A stretch of DNA of 64,000 nt, taken from NCBI GenBank assembly GCA_016195665.1, contig JACPZD010000001.1, positions 186,001-250,000 on the forward strand, given 5' to 3'. Under the pieces are notes generated by a model. The model was given only the letters and a program-made list of their open reading frames with translations, was not told the origin of the DNA and made no database searches. Positions within the stretch are counted from its first letter, which is position 1. Each line of letters begins with the position of its first letter. The position numbers and the translations under genes are program-made. The stretch is from Gammaproteobacteria bacterium. GTDB taxonomy: Bacteria > Pseudomonadota > Gammaproteobacteria > SURF-13. Below are positions 37,276 through 45,686 of this stretch, in pieces.

Positions 37276-38145
37276 ATGACGAAGAAGGCGAAGGTTGCGA
37301 CCAGCAAGGGCAGGAAAGCTCTTTCCCCAAAGGGGCTTTGGAATAAGAAGAGCCGTTTTCAGACTATTGAGCTCGTTGAGGAACGCGGAGGCCTCCTGCT
37401 GAAGTTGAACGGTTGGCCCCAGGTTCACTCCAAAGAGGAAGCAAAGTACCACGAGAACGTGGCCACCATGCCGATGATGTTGGCCCAGAAGGTGGATCGC
37501 TGCGTCATACTCGGGGGTGGCGACGGGCTTGCGGCGCGGAACATCCTGCGCTTTCGCGACGTCAAGAAACTCACCCAGGTGGAACTCGATCCAGGGGTGA
37601 TCAAGCTTTGTTCCGAGCAACCGGACTTTGTCCGCATGAACGAGGATGTTTTCCATAATCCGCGTTTGGAGTTGATCGTCGGCGACGCCATCGAATGGTT
37701 TCTGAAAGCCGAGGGCCCCTTCGATGTCATCATCAACGACATCGAAGTGATGTTTACCAAGCAGCCGCAAAAGATGACATTGGAACGCCACTTCCAATTG
37801 TTCGAGGCCATGGCGGACAAGCTCGCACCCGGCGGGGTGGCGGTGGTCACCGTCCCCGATGACTTCGATGACAGCATCCTGCAAGGATTTTTCGAGATCT
37901 ATGGGGATTACCTGCCCTACGAGACACGGCAGGCGTTCATGAAATCCAAAAATGTGTTCGCGCGCGCGCGGGTTTTGCTGGCGACCTTATTTCCCTACGT
38001 AATGCAATGGACGATACGCTTCCCCGTTTTGGGCCCGCACACTACTTTCTATCTGAGCCATCGTCCGATGACCCGCCTGCGCCGGTCGCCCAATCCGCCG
38101 GCGAAGTACATCAAGGACGACATGATTACACGGGTTCTGAAATGA
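37276..38145 (+). CDS. Divergent spermidine-synthase-like protein
   Basis: This 289-aa protein has the spermidine synthase/methyltransferase fold: SKEEAKYHENVATMPMML, the loop CVILGGGDGLAARNILRF and the acidic VELDPGVIKL. At the catalytic position it reads FDVIINDIEVMFTKQP, so the usual second Asp and the Pro are missing. The C-terminal third (YVMQWTIRFPVLGPHTTFYL onward) and the lysine-rich N-terminus are also unusual. It may bind decarboxylated or normal AdoMet and act on a nonstandard acceptor. A GGAGGG site precedes the ATG. Confidence 0.75.
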   Translation: MTKKAKVATSKGRKALSPKGLWNKKSRFQTIELVEERGGLLLKLNGWPQVHSKEEAKYHENVATMPMMLAQKVDRCVILGGGDGLAARNILRFRDVKKLTQVELDPGVIKLCSEQPDFVRMNEDVFHNPRLELIVGDAIEWFLKAEGPFDVIINDIEVMFTKQPQKMTLERHFQLFEAMADKLAPGGVAVVTVPDDFDDSILQGFFEIYGDYLPYETRQAFMKSKNVFARARVLLATLFPYVMQWTIRFPVLGPHTTFYLSHRPMTRLRRSPNPPAKYIKDDMITRVLK

Positions 38146-38193
38146 GAGATTTTAATCGCCGTCCGGCGGAACGGTTAACACGGTGAGCCGACT

Positions 38194-39414
38194 ATGCGCG
38201 TAGTCGTCACTGGAATGGGGATCGTATCGCCGATCGGCATCGGGACGGACAATTTCTGGAAAGCCGCTATTGCCGGCGTCAGCGGGATTCGCCGTATCGA
38301 GAGTTTCGATGCCTCGCAACAGCGTTCGCAGATTGCTGGTCAAGTCGCCGGCTTCGATCCCGCCGCGCATCTCTCGGCGAAATGTATCGAACAAACCGAT
38401 CGCTTCGCCCAATTGGCGTTGGTGGCCGCGAATCAGGCGGTCAACGATGCGGGCGGACTCGGCGTTTATGCGCCGCATCGTTTGGCCGTGAGCCTCGGCT
38501 CGGGAATGGGCGGCTATGGCACCTTTGAATCCTCTGCCGCGCGTTATTTTCAGAATAAATCCCATCCGCCGCTTACCGTACCCAAGGCCATGTCGAATGC
38601 CGCAAGCGCTTGGATTGCGATCGAGCATCAATGTAAGGGACCCAATCTGACATTCAGCACGGCTTGTTCGTCCGGCGGGCATGGGATCGGCACGGGTCTA
38701 CAGCTCTTGCGGACGGGACAGGCGGACGCGGTTATTGCGGGCGGCGCTGAAGCATGCGTACTGCCGCTGACCATGGCGGGGTTTAACGCCTTGCATGCTT
38801 TATCGATCGCTTATAATGATGATCCGGCGCGAGCGTCACGGCCTTTTTCCAAAGGACGCGACGGTTTTGTCATGGCGGAAGGCGCCGGCATATTGGTATT
38901 GGAAAGGGAAGAGGAGGCGAAGCGTAGGGGCGCGCCCATCTATGCAGTGCTCGCTGGCTACGGTAGCTCATGCGATGCTACCCATGTTGTAGCTCCCGAC
39001 CTGGAAGGGCAAACGGCGGCGATGCGGGCGGCTGTCGCCGACGCCGCGCTAGAGAGAGACGCTATCGACTATATAAATGCTCACGCAACATCCACGCCGC
39101 TGGGGGATGTTATCGAAACACGCGCCATTAAGCATTTTTTCGGATCGCACGCGCAGGACATCGCCATCAGCGCCACTAAATCTCTGATTGGGCACACCAT
39201 CGGCGCCGCGGCGGCCATAGGCAGCATCGCCACGATCATGACCCTGCGTAGCGGTATGATTCACCCGACCATCAATTTTGAGGAAGCTGATGCCGAATGC
39301 GATCTCGATTACACGCCTAATAAGGCGCGTGAATGCAAGGTACGGGTTGGCCTAAGTAATGCCTTCGGTTTCGGCGGCAATAACGTAAGCCTGCTTTTTA
39401 CGACCATAGAGTAA
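38194..39414 (+). CDS. Beta-ketoacyl-ACP synthase (FabF-like)
   Basis: This 406-aa condensing enzyme has an intact Cys-His-His site with the structural Lys: Cys in TFSTACSSGGHG, first His in NAHATSTPLGD (Ala in place of the usual Gly) and Lys/His in SATKSLIGHTIGAAA. GFGGNN closes the C-terminus. It should extend an acyl chain on the acyl carrier protein encoded 19 bp downstream. It stands alone, away from any fab cluster, within the sigma-54 operon, which suggests a dedicated secondary role rather than bulk fatty acid synthesis. Confidence 0.93.
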   Translation: MRVVVTGMGIVSPIGIGTDNFWKAAIAGVSGIRRIESFDASQQRSQIAGQVAGFDPAAHLSAKCIEQTDRFAQLALVAANQAVNDAGGLGVYAPHRLAVSLGSGMGGYGTFESSAARYFQNKSHPPLTVPKAMSNAASAWIAIEHQCKGPNLTFSTACSSGGHGIGTGLQLLRTGQADAVIAGGAEACVLPLTMAGFNALHALSIAYNDDPARASRPFSKGRDGFVMAEGAGILVLEREEEAKRRGAPIYAVLAGYGSSCDATHVVAPDLEGQTAAMRAAVADAALERDAIDYINAHATSTPLGDVIETRAIKHFFGSHAQDIAISATKSLIGHTIGAAAAIGSIATIMTLRSGMIHPTINFEEADAECDLDYTPNKARECKVRVGLSNAFGFGGNNVSLLFTTIE

Positions 39415-39433
39415 ACATGAGAAGGTATAAACG

Positions 39434-39688
39434 ATGGAGACAGCGGATATCGAATCGAAAGTTATAGCTTTTATCACCGAGAAAGTTCATCTGGAGAAGC
39501 CTGTCGAAATTAAAGCGACAACGACCTTTAAAGATCTCAGCCTGGATTCGTTGGATGTGGTCCAGCTTTTATTCGAAGCAGAAGATGCCTTCGGAATTTC
39601 TTTCGATATGGAGAAAGCCACCGACATCACCTGCATAGGCGACATCGCAGCCTATATCGCCAAGCACCAGGCGCGTGCCGCGACGTAA
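39434..39688 (+). CDS. Acyl carrier protein
   Basis: This 84-aa carrier has the phosphopantetheine site LSLDSLDVVQLLFEAEDAF, with Ser in DSLD. The four-helix ACP pattern is clear and the protein is acidic. It directly follows the condensing enzyme, so the two should form a dedicated acyl-building pair. It is distinct in sequence from a typical AcpP (KVHLEKPVEIKATTTFKDL before the site). No 4'-phosphopantetheinyl transferase, ketoreductase or dehydratase gene is in the cluster, so these would come from general metabolism. Confidence 0.93.
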   Translation: METADIESKVIAFITEKVHLEKPVEIKATTTFKDLSLDSLDVVQLLFEAEDAFGISFDMEKATDITCIGDIAAYIAKHQARAAT

Positions 39689-39858
39689 GGTATTGTGTTT
39701 ATATGGGTGGATGCCGACGTTTCGCCCGCCGCATGAAAGAAGATTTCCTACCGATGGGTGTCGTAAAATAATGTGATCATTCGTAGACTCTCCTCAGCTG
39801 GCTGGTTTGGTCGCAGTCGCCCATTTAACCGAAGCGCCGATGACCGCACCCTTTGCGG

Positions 39859-39932
39859 GACGGTACCGTCGGGTAACTATAAGTATACGCATTGCTACAA
39901 AGGTCCAAGGCGTGATGTGTTTTCATCACGCC
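39859..39932. promoter_or_regulatory. Palindrome and hairpin upstream of the efflux genes
   Basis: GACGGTACCGTC (39859-39870) is a perfect 12-bp palindrome. GGCGTGATG (39909-39917) and CATCACGCC (39924-39932) make a perfect 9-bp hairpin with a TGTTTT loop and no following T-run. Both lie in the 292-bp gap between the ACP gene and the efflux genes. They could be an operator and an RNA structure giving the efflux genes separate control. Nothing else is seen in the gap. Confidence 0.35.
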
Positions 39933-39980
39933 GATCGATTCCATCGCTTGAGAGTGATGGTCGACGGCATGATATTTTCA

Positions 39981-41381
39981 ATGCGTAAATTAATACTACA
40001 TTGCAGGCGTGCTCCGCTGATTTGTATATCCGCCATCCTTCTATTGGCAGGTTGCGCGGGTGTTTCTCCGCCGCCGCTGCCGGTGGGCGGCGCGCCCGCA
40101 GCTTGGCGTAACGCAGGGTCTATGGCTGCACCAGGGCCGGCCCCTGACTTTAAGCATTGGTGGAGGGTGTTCGGTGATGCGAAAATCGACCTCCTGGTCA
40201 AGCGCGCGATTGAGAATAATCTAGACTTGCGTCAAGCCATAGCGCGGTTCAGGGCCGCCCGTGCCCTGACGGGGCGATCGCAAGCGGAATTACTCCCAAG
40301 TCTCAGCGTACGTACTTATTCCCTGCCGGACCCCAGCGGCACAACCAGCTATTTTCAATCCGGTTTCGACGCCGAGTGGGAACTCGGCCTGTTTGGGCGC
40401 AGAGACGGCACGCTTCGAATGGCCGATGCGGACGTCGGTATTGCCGCGGCCTCTGTTCAGGCGGCGCAGGTGTCGGTGGTGGCGGAGGTAGTGCGCAGTT
40501 ATATGGAGTTACGCGCGGCGCAGGAGCGTGAAACGCTGCTCGCGAGGCTTGTTGAAGTAGAAACACGACATTTGGCGTTAATACGTTCGCGGTTTCGCCT
40601 TAATCTCGCTTCGGAGGCCGAGGTTGGCCAGGCCGAAGCAAGGCTTGCTCAGGCCGAAGCGGCACTTGCGGAGCCGCATGCGGCGGCAGCCCGCAGCGCC
40701 CAACAGATAGCACTGCTGTTAGGGGAGAACCATCCGGATGCCGGGTTGCTCGCGGTTGTGCCGCGGCCTACTTTAGGTACCTTGCGTATCGGCGTCGTGC
40801 CGGCTGAGATGTTGCGTACCCGGCCCGATATTCGGAAAATCGAACAGGAGGTGCTCAAGGCCGCCGCTGAATTGGGGGTGGCGCGCGCCGATCTCTATCC
40901 GCGTTTAGTCTTGGCCGGCGGATTGACGTTCTCCACACGTCTCGGCGGCAATTCTCTGGGCACGACCCATGGAGTTATTTCCGCTGGACCGATCATCGAC
41001 ATTCCTCTGTTCGATTGGGGTATGCGCCGGGCCGTGGTCAATGCGCGTGATGCCGCGCTTTCGGCGACGCTGCTGGCCTACCGTCAGGCCGTGCTGGAAG
41101 GAGTGGCCGAGGTGGAAACGGTTTTGGCGGCGCTGGAACATTTGCGTGAGCAGGTGGAAAGCATGGACAAGGCGGTCGCCTCCCTGGAGCGCAGCGCCCG
41201 GGCCACTCAGGTGCTTGCCCGCAACGGACTGGCCGATGGCTTTCCCTGCGTTGCAGCGGACAAGGCGCTGTTGGATGCGCGCCTTGAACGCGCCCAGGCC
41301 GAAGAAGCGCGATCATTGGCATTCATCGCTCTTTACAAGGCATTGGGTGGAGCGCCGCCGCTGGGGGTTCAGGACGACTGA
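39981..41381 (+). CDS. Outer-membrane efflux lipoprotein (NodT/OprM type)
   Basis: This is a TolC-like outer-membrane channel of 466 aa from the ATG at 39981. The signal peptide ends in a lipobox (ISAILLLAGCAG), so the mature protein is a lipoprotein. Two OEP repeats follow, with WWRVFGDAKIDLLVKRAIE in the first and RTRPDIRKIEQEVLKAAAEL in the second, and long coiled-coil helices. It starts a transport set and overlaps the permease gene by one base (TGATG). It would carry the product across the outer membrane. Confidence 0.92.
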   Translation: MRKLILHCRRAPLICISAILLLAGCAGVSPPPLPVGGAPAAWRNAGSMAAPGPAPDFKHWWRVFGDAKIDLLVKRAIENNLDLRQAIARFRAARALTGRSQAELLPSLSVRTYSLPDPSGTTSYFQSGFDAEWELGLFGRRDGTLRMADADVGIAAASVQAAQVSVVAEVVRSYMELRAAQERETLLARLVEVETRHLALIRSRFRLNLASEAEVGQAEARLAQAEAALAEPHAAAARSAQQIALLLGENHPDAGLLAVVPRPTLGTLRIGVVPAEMLRTRPDIRKIEQEVLKAAAELGVARADLYPRLVLAGGLTFSTRLGGNSLGTTHGVISAGPIIDIPLFDWGMRRAVVNARDAALSATLLAYRQAVLEGVAEVETVLAALEHLREQVESMDKAVASLERSARATQVLARNGLADGFPCVAADKALLDARLERAQAEEARSLAFIALYKALGGAPPLGVQDD

Positions 41382-42520
41382 TGGTGGCCTTGGCCCGCAA
41401 GACGCTGGTGTATGAGTGGCGGCGATTTCTGCCGGCCATGTTGGCGGTGGCATTCTCCGGCTTGCTGCTGTTGATGCAATTCGCACTGGTCTTGGGTATC
41501 TTCGGTAGCGCCAGTGTCTATATTCGCAAATCTGCCGGCGACCTGTGGGTCGGCTATCCGGGAACCCAAACTATCGATCTTGGGCGTCCGATTCCATCCG
41601 ACACAGAGATGAAGCTCTTGATGGATCCCGCTGCGGAACGGGTCGAGCCGTTTCAATGGCTGAGCGGAGACTGGCGCGGACCTAAGGACCGGGGCGGAAT
41701 TTCGGTGCTTATCTCCGGCATCAATCCGCATTCTGACGGATTGATGTTCGCCGACGTGATGACGCCGGAATCGCGGCAACGCTTGCTTGAACCGGACAGT
41801 GTGATTGTCGATATCACCGATCTGCCCAAGCTCAATTTGGGTGTAGGGGGAAGGGCGACAATCAACGGCCATCGCGTGCGCATTGTCGGTGTTGCCTCCG
41901 GCCTGCGCGCGCTAGGCGGAATCAATGTGGTGACTTCACTTACCACAGCCCGACATCTCAACAGCGATGCGCAGGAGCCCGATTGGGTTGCTTATTACCT
42001 TGTCAAGTTACGCGATCCCGCTGCGGCAGAGATGGTAAAATCGCGGCTGATGCCGCGTGATACGGGCACGCCCCGGCAGTATGCCGTATGGACCGGCGGG
42101 GAGTTCGCTCGCCGCACGGTATTCTACTGGATGTTCGAAACCGGCGCCGGCCTGGGTGTAGTGTTTCTGGCCGTGATAGTATTTTTGGCGGGAGTAGTCA
42201 TTACCAGTCAGACGCTCATGGCGGCGGTCGCCGGGACGCTGCGCGAGTATGCCACCTTGCAAGCGCTAGGGGTTAGTTTCCACGCCTTGCGTAAGGTGGT
42301 GTTGGAGCAGGCCGCATGGATAGGGGCGTGCGGGTTATCGATCAGCGTAGTGGTGGGCGGTCTGGTGTTGTTGCTGGCGCATCGCCTGGACGTGCCGATG
42401 CAACTCGGTCCTGTGACCGCCGCCGCATGTGGCGCCTTGCTCATGAGCATTGCCATGTTTTCAGGCGTCATGGCGATGCGCACGCTGCGCCGCGCCGATC
42501 CGTCAATCTTGCTGAGATAA
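41381..42520 (+). CDS. FtsX/MacB-type ABC permease
   Basis: This 379-aa permease has an N-terminal membrane helix (MLAVAFSGLLLLMQFALVLG), a large periplasmic domain and three C-terminal helices from about residue 255, the FtsX arrangement. It lacks a fused ATPase; the separate ATPase is encoded 6 bp downstream. Mechanotransmission permeases of this type drive MacAB-like efflux or lipoprotein transport. With the adjacent adaptor and channel it should form a tripartite pump. Confidence 0.9.
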   Translation: MVALARKTLVYEWRRFLPAMLAVAFSGLLLLMQFALVLGIFGSASVYIRKSAGDLWVGYPGTQTIDLGRPIPSDTEMKLLMDPAAERVEPFQWLSGDWRGPKDRGGISVLISGINPHSDGLMFADVMTPESRQRLLEPDSVIVDITDLPKLNLGVGGRATINGHRVRIVGVASGLRALGGINVVTSLTTARHLNSDAQEPDWVAYYLVKLRDPAAAEMVKSRLMPRDTGTPRQYAVWTGGEFARRTVFYWMFETGAGLGVVFLAVIVFLAGVVITSQTLMAAVAGTLREYATLQALGVSFHALRKVVLEQAAWIGACGLSISVVVGGLVLLLAHRLDVPMQLGPVTAAACGALLMSIAMFSGVMAMRTLRRADPSILLR

Positions 42521-42526
42521 TACACC

Positions 42527-43243
42527 GTGCCCGCCGCACTACTTCAGGCCAGAGATTTAAATAAATCCTTCCTTTCCGGCCGTATTCGCACCCCCGTGTT
42601 GCGCGACTTGTCGCTCGCCATCGAGCCCGGTGAGCTTACCTTGGTCTCGGGGCCTTCAGGTTGCGGGAAAAGCACCTTGCTAGCCATTCTAAGCGGTTTA
42701 TTGCGGCCGGATTCGGGCCGCGTCGAGGCGTTGGGCGAGGACCTGTGGCAGTTAAGAAACAATGGTCTCGAGCTTTTTCGTTTACAGCATACCGGCTTCG
42801 TATTTCAGGGGTTTAATTTATTTCCGGCGCTGACTGCGCTAGAGCAGGTGGCTTTGCCGCTGAGTTATCTCGGTATGTCCCCGGCGCGCGCCGGCGCGCG
42901 CGCCCTCGTGGCGTTGGAAGAGGTCGGACTTGCCGGCCGTGTGAACTTTCGACCGGCGGAACTCTCCGGGGGTGAGAAGCAACGGGTAGCGATTGCACGT
43001 GCGCTTGCCAAGGAACCGAGCCTTCTGTTTGCAGATGAACCGACCAGTGCCCTGGATGCGGCTAACGGCGCCATGGTCATCGATATTTTGCACCGTATTG
43101 CACACACTCACGCGGCCACCGTGTTGTGCGTCAGTCACGACCCAAGGTTGATCTCTCATGCTGATCGCGTGTTAACGATGGAGGACGGCAAAATTTTAAC
43201 CGACTTACGACCAAGCACGGCTTTTCAGGAAGCGTTGCCATGA
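42527..43243 (+). CDS. ABC transporter ATPase (MacB/LolD type)
   Basis: This 238-aa ATPase starts with a GTG at 42527. Walker A is SGPSGCGKSTLL, the signature is LSGGEKQRVAIARAL, Walker B is LLFADEPTSALD and the switch His is in VLCVSHDPRL. It belongs to the MacB/LolD/FtsE subgroup that pairs with FtsX-type permeases. It overlaps the adaptor gene as ATGA. Confidence 0.94.
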   Translation: MPAALLQARDLNKSFLSGRIRTPVLRDLSLAIEPGELTLVSGPSGCGKSTLLAILSGLLRPDSGRVEALGEDLWQLRNNGLELFRLQHTGFVFQGFNLFPALTALEQVALPLSYLGMSPARAGARALVALEEVGLAGRVNFRPAELSGGEKQRVAIARALAKEPSLLFADEPTSALDAANGAMVIDILHRIAHTHAATVLCVSHDPRLISHADRVLTMEDGKILTDLRPSTAFQEALP

Positions 43244-44139
43244 GCATGGGTATTGTGCGCTGCATTCTGTTTTGCATTCCATTGGGGATAGGCCTCACGG
43301 GATGTTCTTCCGATAACCAAGAGCAGACCGGGGCTAATGTGCCGCCTGTTCCGTATGCCGCCATGGCGAATGGGTGGGTGGACGTGGAAGGTGGATTGGT
43401 GCACATCGGGGCATTGCGCGACGGCGTGGTTCAGGAGGTGCGTGTGCAAGAGGGTGACGCGGTGAGCCGTGATCAAGTGCTGGCCATGCTGGACCCGCGT
43501 CAGGCTCGGATCAACGTGGCTCTGGTCGAGGCGGAATTGAAGCGACTAGCAGCGCAGGCACGTTTGCTCGAAGCCAAGTTATCCAAGGCGGAGCGCCATG
43601 CTGCGCGCATTGCGGCCGCCGTGGCGGAAAATGCCGCCAGCGTTGAATCAGAAGACGAAGCGCGGAGCGGGGTGGCAGAACTCAAAGCCGAGATTGCCGC
43701 AGCCGATGCCGCAACCGAAGCGGCCCGTCAACGCTTGCTGCAGGCGCGCTATGAGCTCGAATTGAACACTATTCGCGCGCCTTTCTCCGGGCTCATCGTC
43801 CGGCGTACGGTACAGGTCGGGCAGAGCCTCTCGATGCAGAATCCCAACGATCTCTTTCAGCTCCTGCCGGACCGCCCGCGCATTGTCCGGGCTGCGCTCA
43901 ACGAGGATTTCGTTGATCGAGTGCATCCCGGTATGAGCGCCGAAGTGGTGCCAGACAGCCAGGGCGATAAAATCTATAGCGCGCGAGTATTGCGCATCAG
44001 CGAAGTATTCGGTCCGAGCCGGCCAGTCGGTAATCCGGATACGCGCGCCGGTATGCGCGATGTTGAGAGTGTGTTGGAACTCCCGCCGGGTACGGCGCTA
44101 CGTATTGGCCAGCACGTACTGGTGCGCTTCAAGCCCTGA
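43240..44139 (+). CDS. Periplasmic adaptor lipoprotein (HlyD/MacA type)
   Basis: This 299-aa membrane-fusion protein has a lipobox signal (IPLGIGLTGCSS), a biotinyl-lipoyl-like half motif (GVVQEVRVQEGDAVSRDQVL), a coiled-coil hairpin (VEAELKRLAAQARLLEAKL) and the second half (IRAPFSGLIVRRTVQVGQSL). It would bridge the permease and the outer-membrane lipoprotein. It is the last gene of the cluster; an inverted repeat follows 65 bp downstream. Confidence 0.92.
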   Translation: MSMGIVRCILFCIPLGIGLTGCSSDNQEQTGANVPPVPYAAMANGWVDVEGGLVHIGALRDGVVQEVRVQEGDAVSRDQVLAMLDPRQARINVALVEAELKRLAAQARLLEAKLSKAERHAARIAAAVAENAASVESEDEARSGVAELKAEIAAADAATEAARQRLLQARYELELNTIRAPFSGLIVRRTVQVGQSLSMQNPNDLFQLLPDRPRIVRAALNEDFVDRVHPGMSAEVVPDSQGDKIYSARVLRISEVFGPSRPVGNPDTRAGMRDVESVLELPPGTALRIGQHVLVRFKP

Positions 44140-44203
44140 ACGGTAATTATACAAGTGTTTCCGCGATCGGAAGTTATTATATAGTTAGGGTGCAGTGAGG
44201 TGC

Positions 44204-44233
44204 GAGCCGCATCGGTCGCGAGCGATGCGGCTC
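44204..44233 (+). terminator. Hairpin after the efflux genes, possible terminator
   Basis: GAGCCGCATC (44204-44213) pairs perfectly with GATGCGGCTC (44224-44233), followed by ACTTTAAATATCTCTTT rather than a clean T-run. It is the only strong hairpin downstream of the adaptor gene. It could equally be a repeat. Confidence 0.4.
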
Positions 44234-44574
44234 ACTTTAAATATCTCTTTACCTCGGTCCAACCGTGGCACCACGCCGTCAGAGAAATTCGGAACTTTTG
44301 GATTGGTACTTAATGGCTGCCGATTACGTTGTTGCTCGCGAAAATTGTTGCTGTGCTGGAATGAGCGCGCATCCCTGCGGTGGAACTGCTGCAGCATGCG
44401 CTGGTGATCTTGCTGCCCGTCGACCATTACCAGCCTTACCGTAAGCGTGTCATCTTCATCCTGTTGATCCGCACCAACTTGTCCATCGTCCTTCACCCAG
44501 GCACCCGTCGCAGACTTATGGGAGATCAATCGCTGGATGGTCGCCACCGAGACAAAGCATAAATTCTCGGTTGG

Positions 44575-44748
44575 CCAAGCGCAGCGAATTGCATACCTTC
44601 GCCGTACTGCCCAAACGCCGGATCGTGGAACGTTCCTTTGCCAACCCGAAAAGTGCCGCAGGCTGTGGTGGAATGGCGAGCGGAAGTTAAACACCGGTCT
44701 GCAATTTACGGCTTTAGCGTTTCCGGTGCTGTTGTTGCGGAGATCTTG
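44575..44748 (+). pseudogene. IS5-type transposase C-terminal remnant
   Basis: Two plus-strand frames joined by a frameshift read LPKRRIVERSFANP and then EKCRRLWWNGERKLNTGLQF with LLLRRS at the end. This is the typical C-terminus of IS5-family DDE transposases. No upstream part is recognisable; 44234-44574 holds no other gene that I can identify. It marks the right edge of the accessory island. Confidence 0.7.
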
Positions 44749-44792
44749 AACAGGTTCTAATCTCCAACCCCTAGCCCCGTAGTAAAGATAAG

Positions 44793-45126
44793 GAGTCGGC
44801 CGATAAGCCGGGTTCTGTCGAGGACAGTCATTCATCTGGGATACACGTCACCGTGCACCTCGAGCAACCTACCCGGAAACGGTGCGGGCCGCACCATCGT
44901 TTCCCTATTTGGTCTTGCTCCGGGCGGGGTTTTCCCTGCCACGGGTGTTACCACCCGCGCGGTGCGCTCTTACCGCACCATTTCACCCTTACCAGCAAGC
45001 TGGCGGTATATTTTCTGTGGCACTTTCCGTAGACTCGCGCCTCCCAGGCGTTACCTGGCGCCCTGCCCTGTGGAGCCCGGACTTTCCTCCCCGCGCCTAA
45101 GCGCGAAGCGACTGTCTGGCCGACTC
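44793..45126 (-). ncRNA. rnpB: RNase P RNA, type A
   Basis: On the minus strand the RNA begins GAGTCGGCCAGACAGTCGC and ends near GACAGAACCCGGCTTATCGG followed by CCGACTC. The 5' and 3' ends pair (GAGTCGGCC with GGCCGACTC, helix P1). The CR I and CR V regions (GGAGGAAAGTCCGGGCTCC and CAGAACCCGGCTTA) are present. Length about 334 nt fits. It is the catalytic RNA for tRNA 5' processing. Confidence 0.95.
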
Positions 45127-45136
45127 CCGAATCAAA

Positions 45137-45490
45137 TTATAACCGATTTGGTGCGGACAGCGGGGCCAAGTCTGTCTCATTGTCCGCCTGGGAGAGCGGA
45201 CGGTTGATGGGCAGGTGCGCGTAGTTTGTCGCGATGCGATAGCGGTGCGTATCCGCATAGGCAAAGATACGGCCCTGCAGCATCTTATCCGGCGAGAATT
45301 CAACACCCGGCGCCACGTTGGATGGCGCAAACGCGGCCTGCTCGACACCTGCACATAGGCCGTCCATGCCGCCTCTTTTCCATCCTCGATATGGTTAAAC
45401 AGATCGCGCGTGGCATAGTCCGGGTCCTCGCCAGCCATGCGGGTGGCCTCGGCGTCGGTCCAGTTTTCGATACCCGCTTCGGCTTTGAAA
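45137..45490 (-). pseudogene. Monofunctional catalase remnant, internal part
   Basis: Two out-of-frame pieces of a heme catalase are visible. The first reads KYHFKAEAGIENWTDAEAT followed by [20 protein letters not shown] and ends AWTAYVQ. The second reads [20 protein letters not shown] then [18 protein letters not shown]. In real catalases about 30 residues separate them, so there is both a deletion and a frame change. The stretch ends 11 bp from the 5' end of rnpB. It cannot make a working enzyme. Confidence 0.85.
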
Positions 45491-45534
45491 TGATACTTAC
45501 CCTAAAACCAGTGCGGCACAAGTTGTTTGAAAAA

Positions 45535-45675
45535 TCAGGCTCGCCTGAAAAGTTGATCGTCCTCGTTCGCTGCTGCACCTTCCAGCCCCAAGCCCATACT
45601 GGCTAAGGCAAAAGCAAAAGCTTGCCATATCAGCAGTGAATGATGCGACAGATTCATATAGGTTAATGCGTTCAT
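45535..45675 (-). CDS. Unrecognised 46-aa ORF with strong ribosome site
   Basis: An ATG at 45675 follows AAAGGAGAACGAC and encodes MNALTYMNLSHHSLLIWQAF, then an Ala/Leu/Gly-rich stretch and an acidic end. It lies between the katG terminator and the catalase remnant on the minus strand. It may be the start of a gene whose remainder has been lost. I cannot assign a function. Confidence 0.35.
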   Translation of the reverse strand: MNALTYMNLSHHSLLIWQAFAFALASMGLGLEGAAANEDDQLFRRA

Positions 45676-45686
45676 GTCGTTCTCCT

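Noticed and set aside
37276-38145. Reading the second SpeE-like protein as an ordinary methyltransferase
   Set aside because: The HENVATMPMM and GGGDGLAARN motifs fit the spermidine synthase family better, though a methyltransferase role cannot be excluded given the altered catalytic site.
44185-44835. 216-codon minus-strand frame between the efflux cluster and rnpB
   Set aside because: It runs opposite the IS5-type remnant and into rnpB, with no family resemblance; I treat it as chance.
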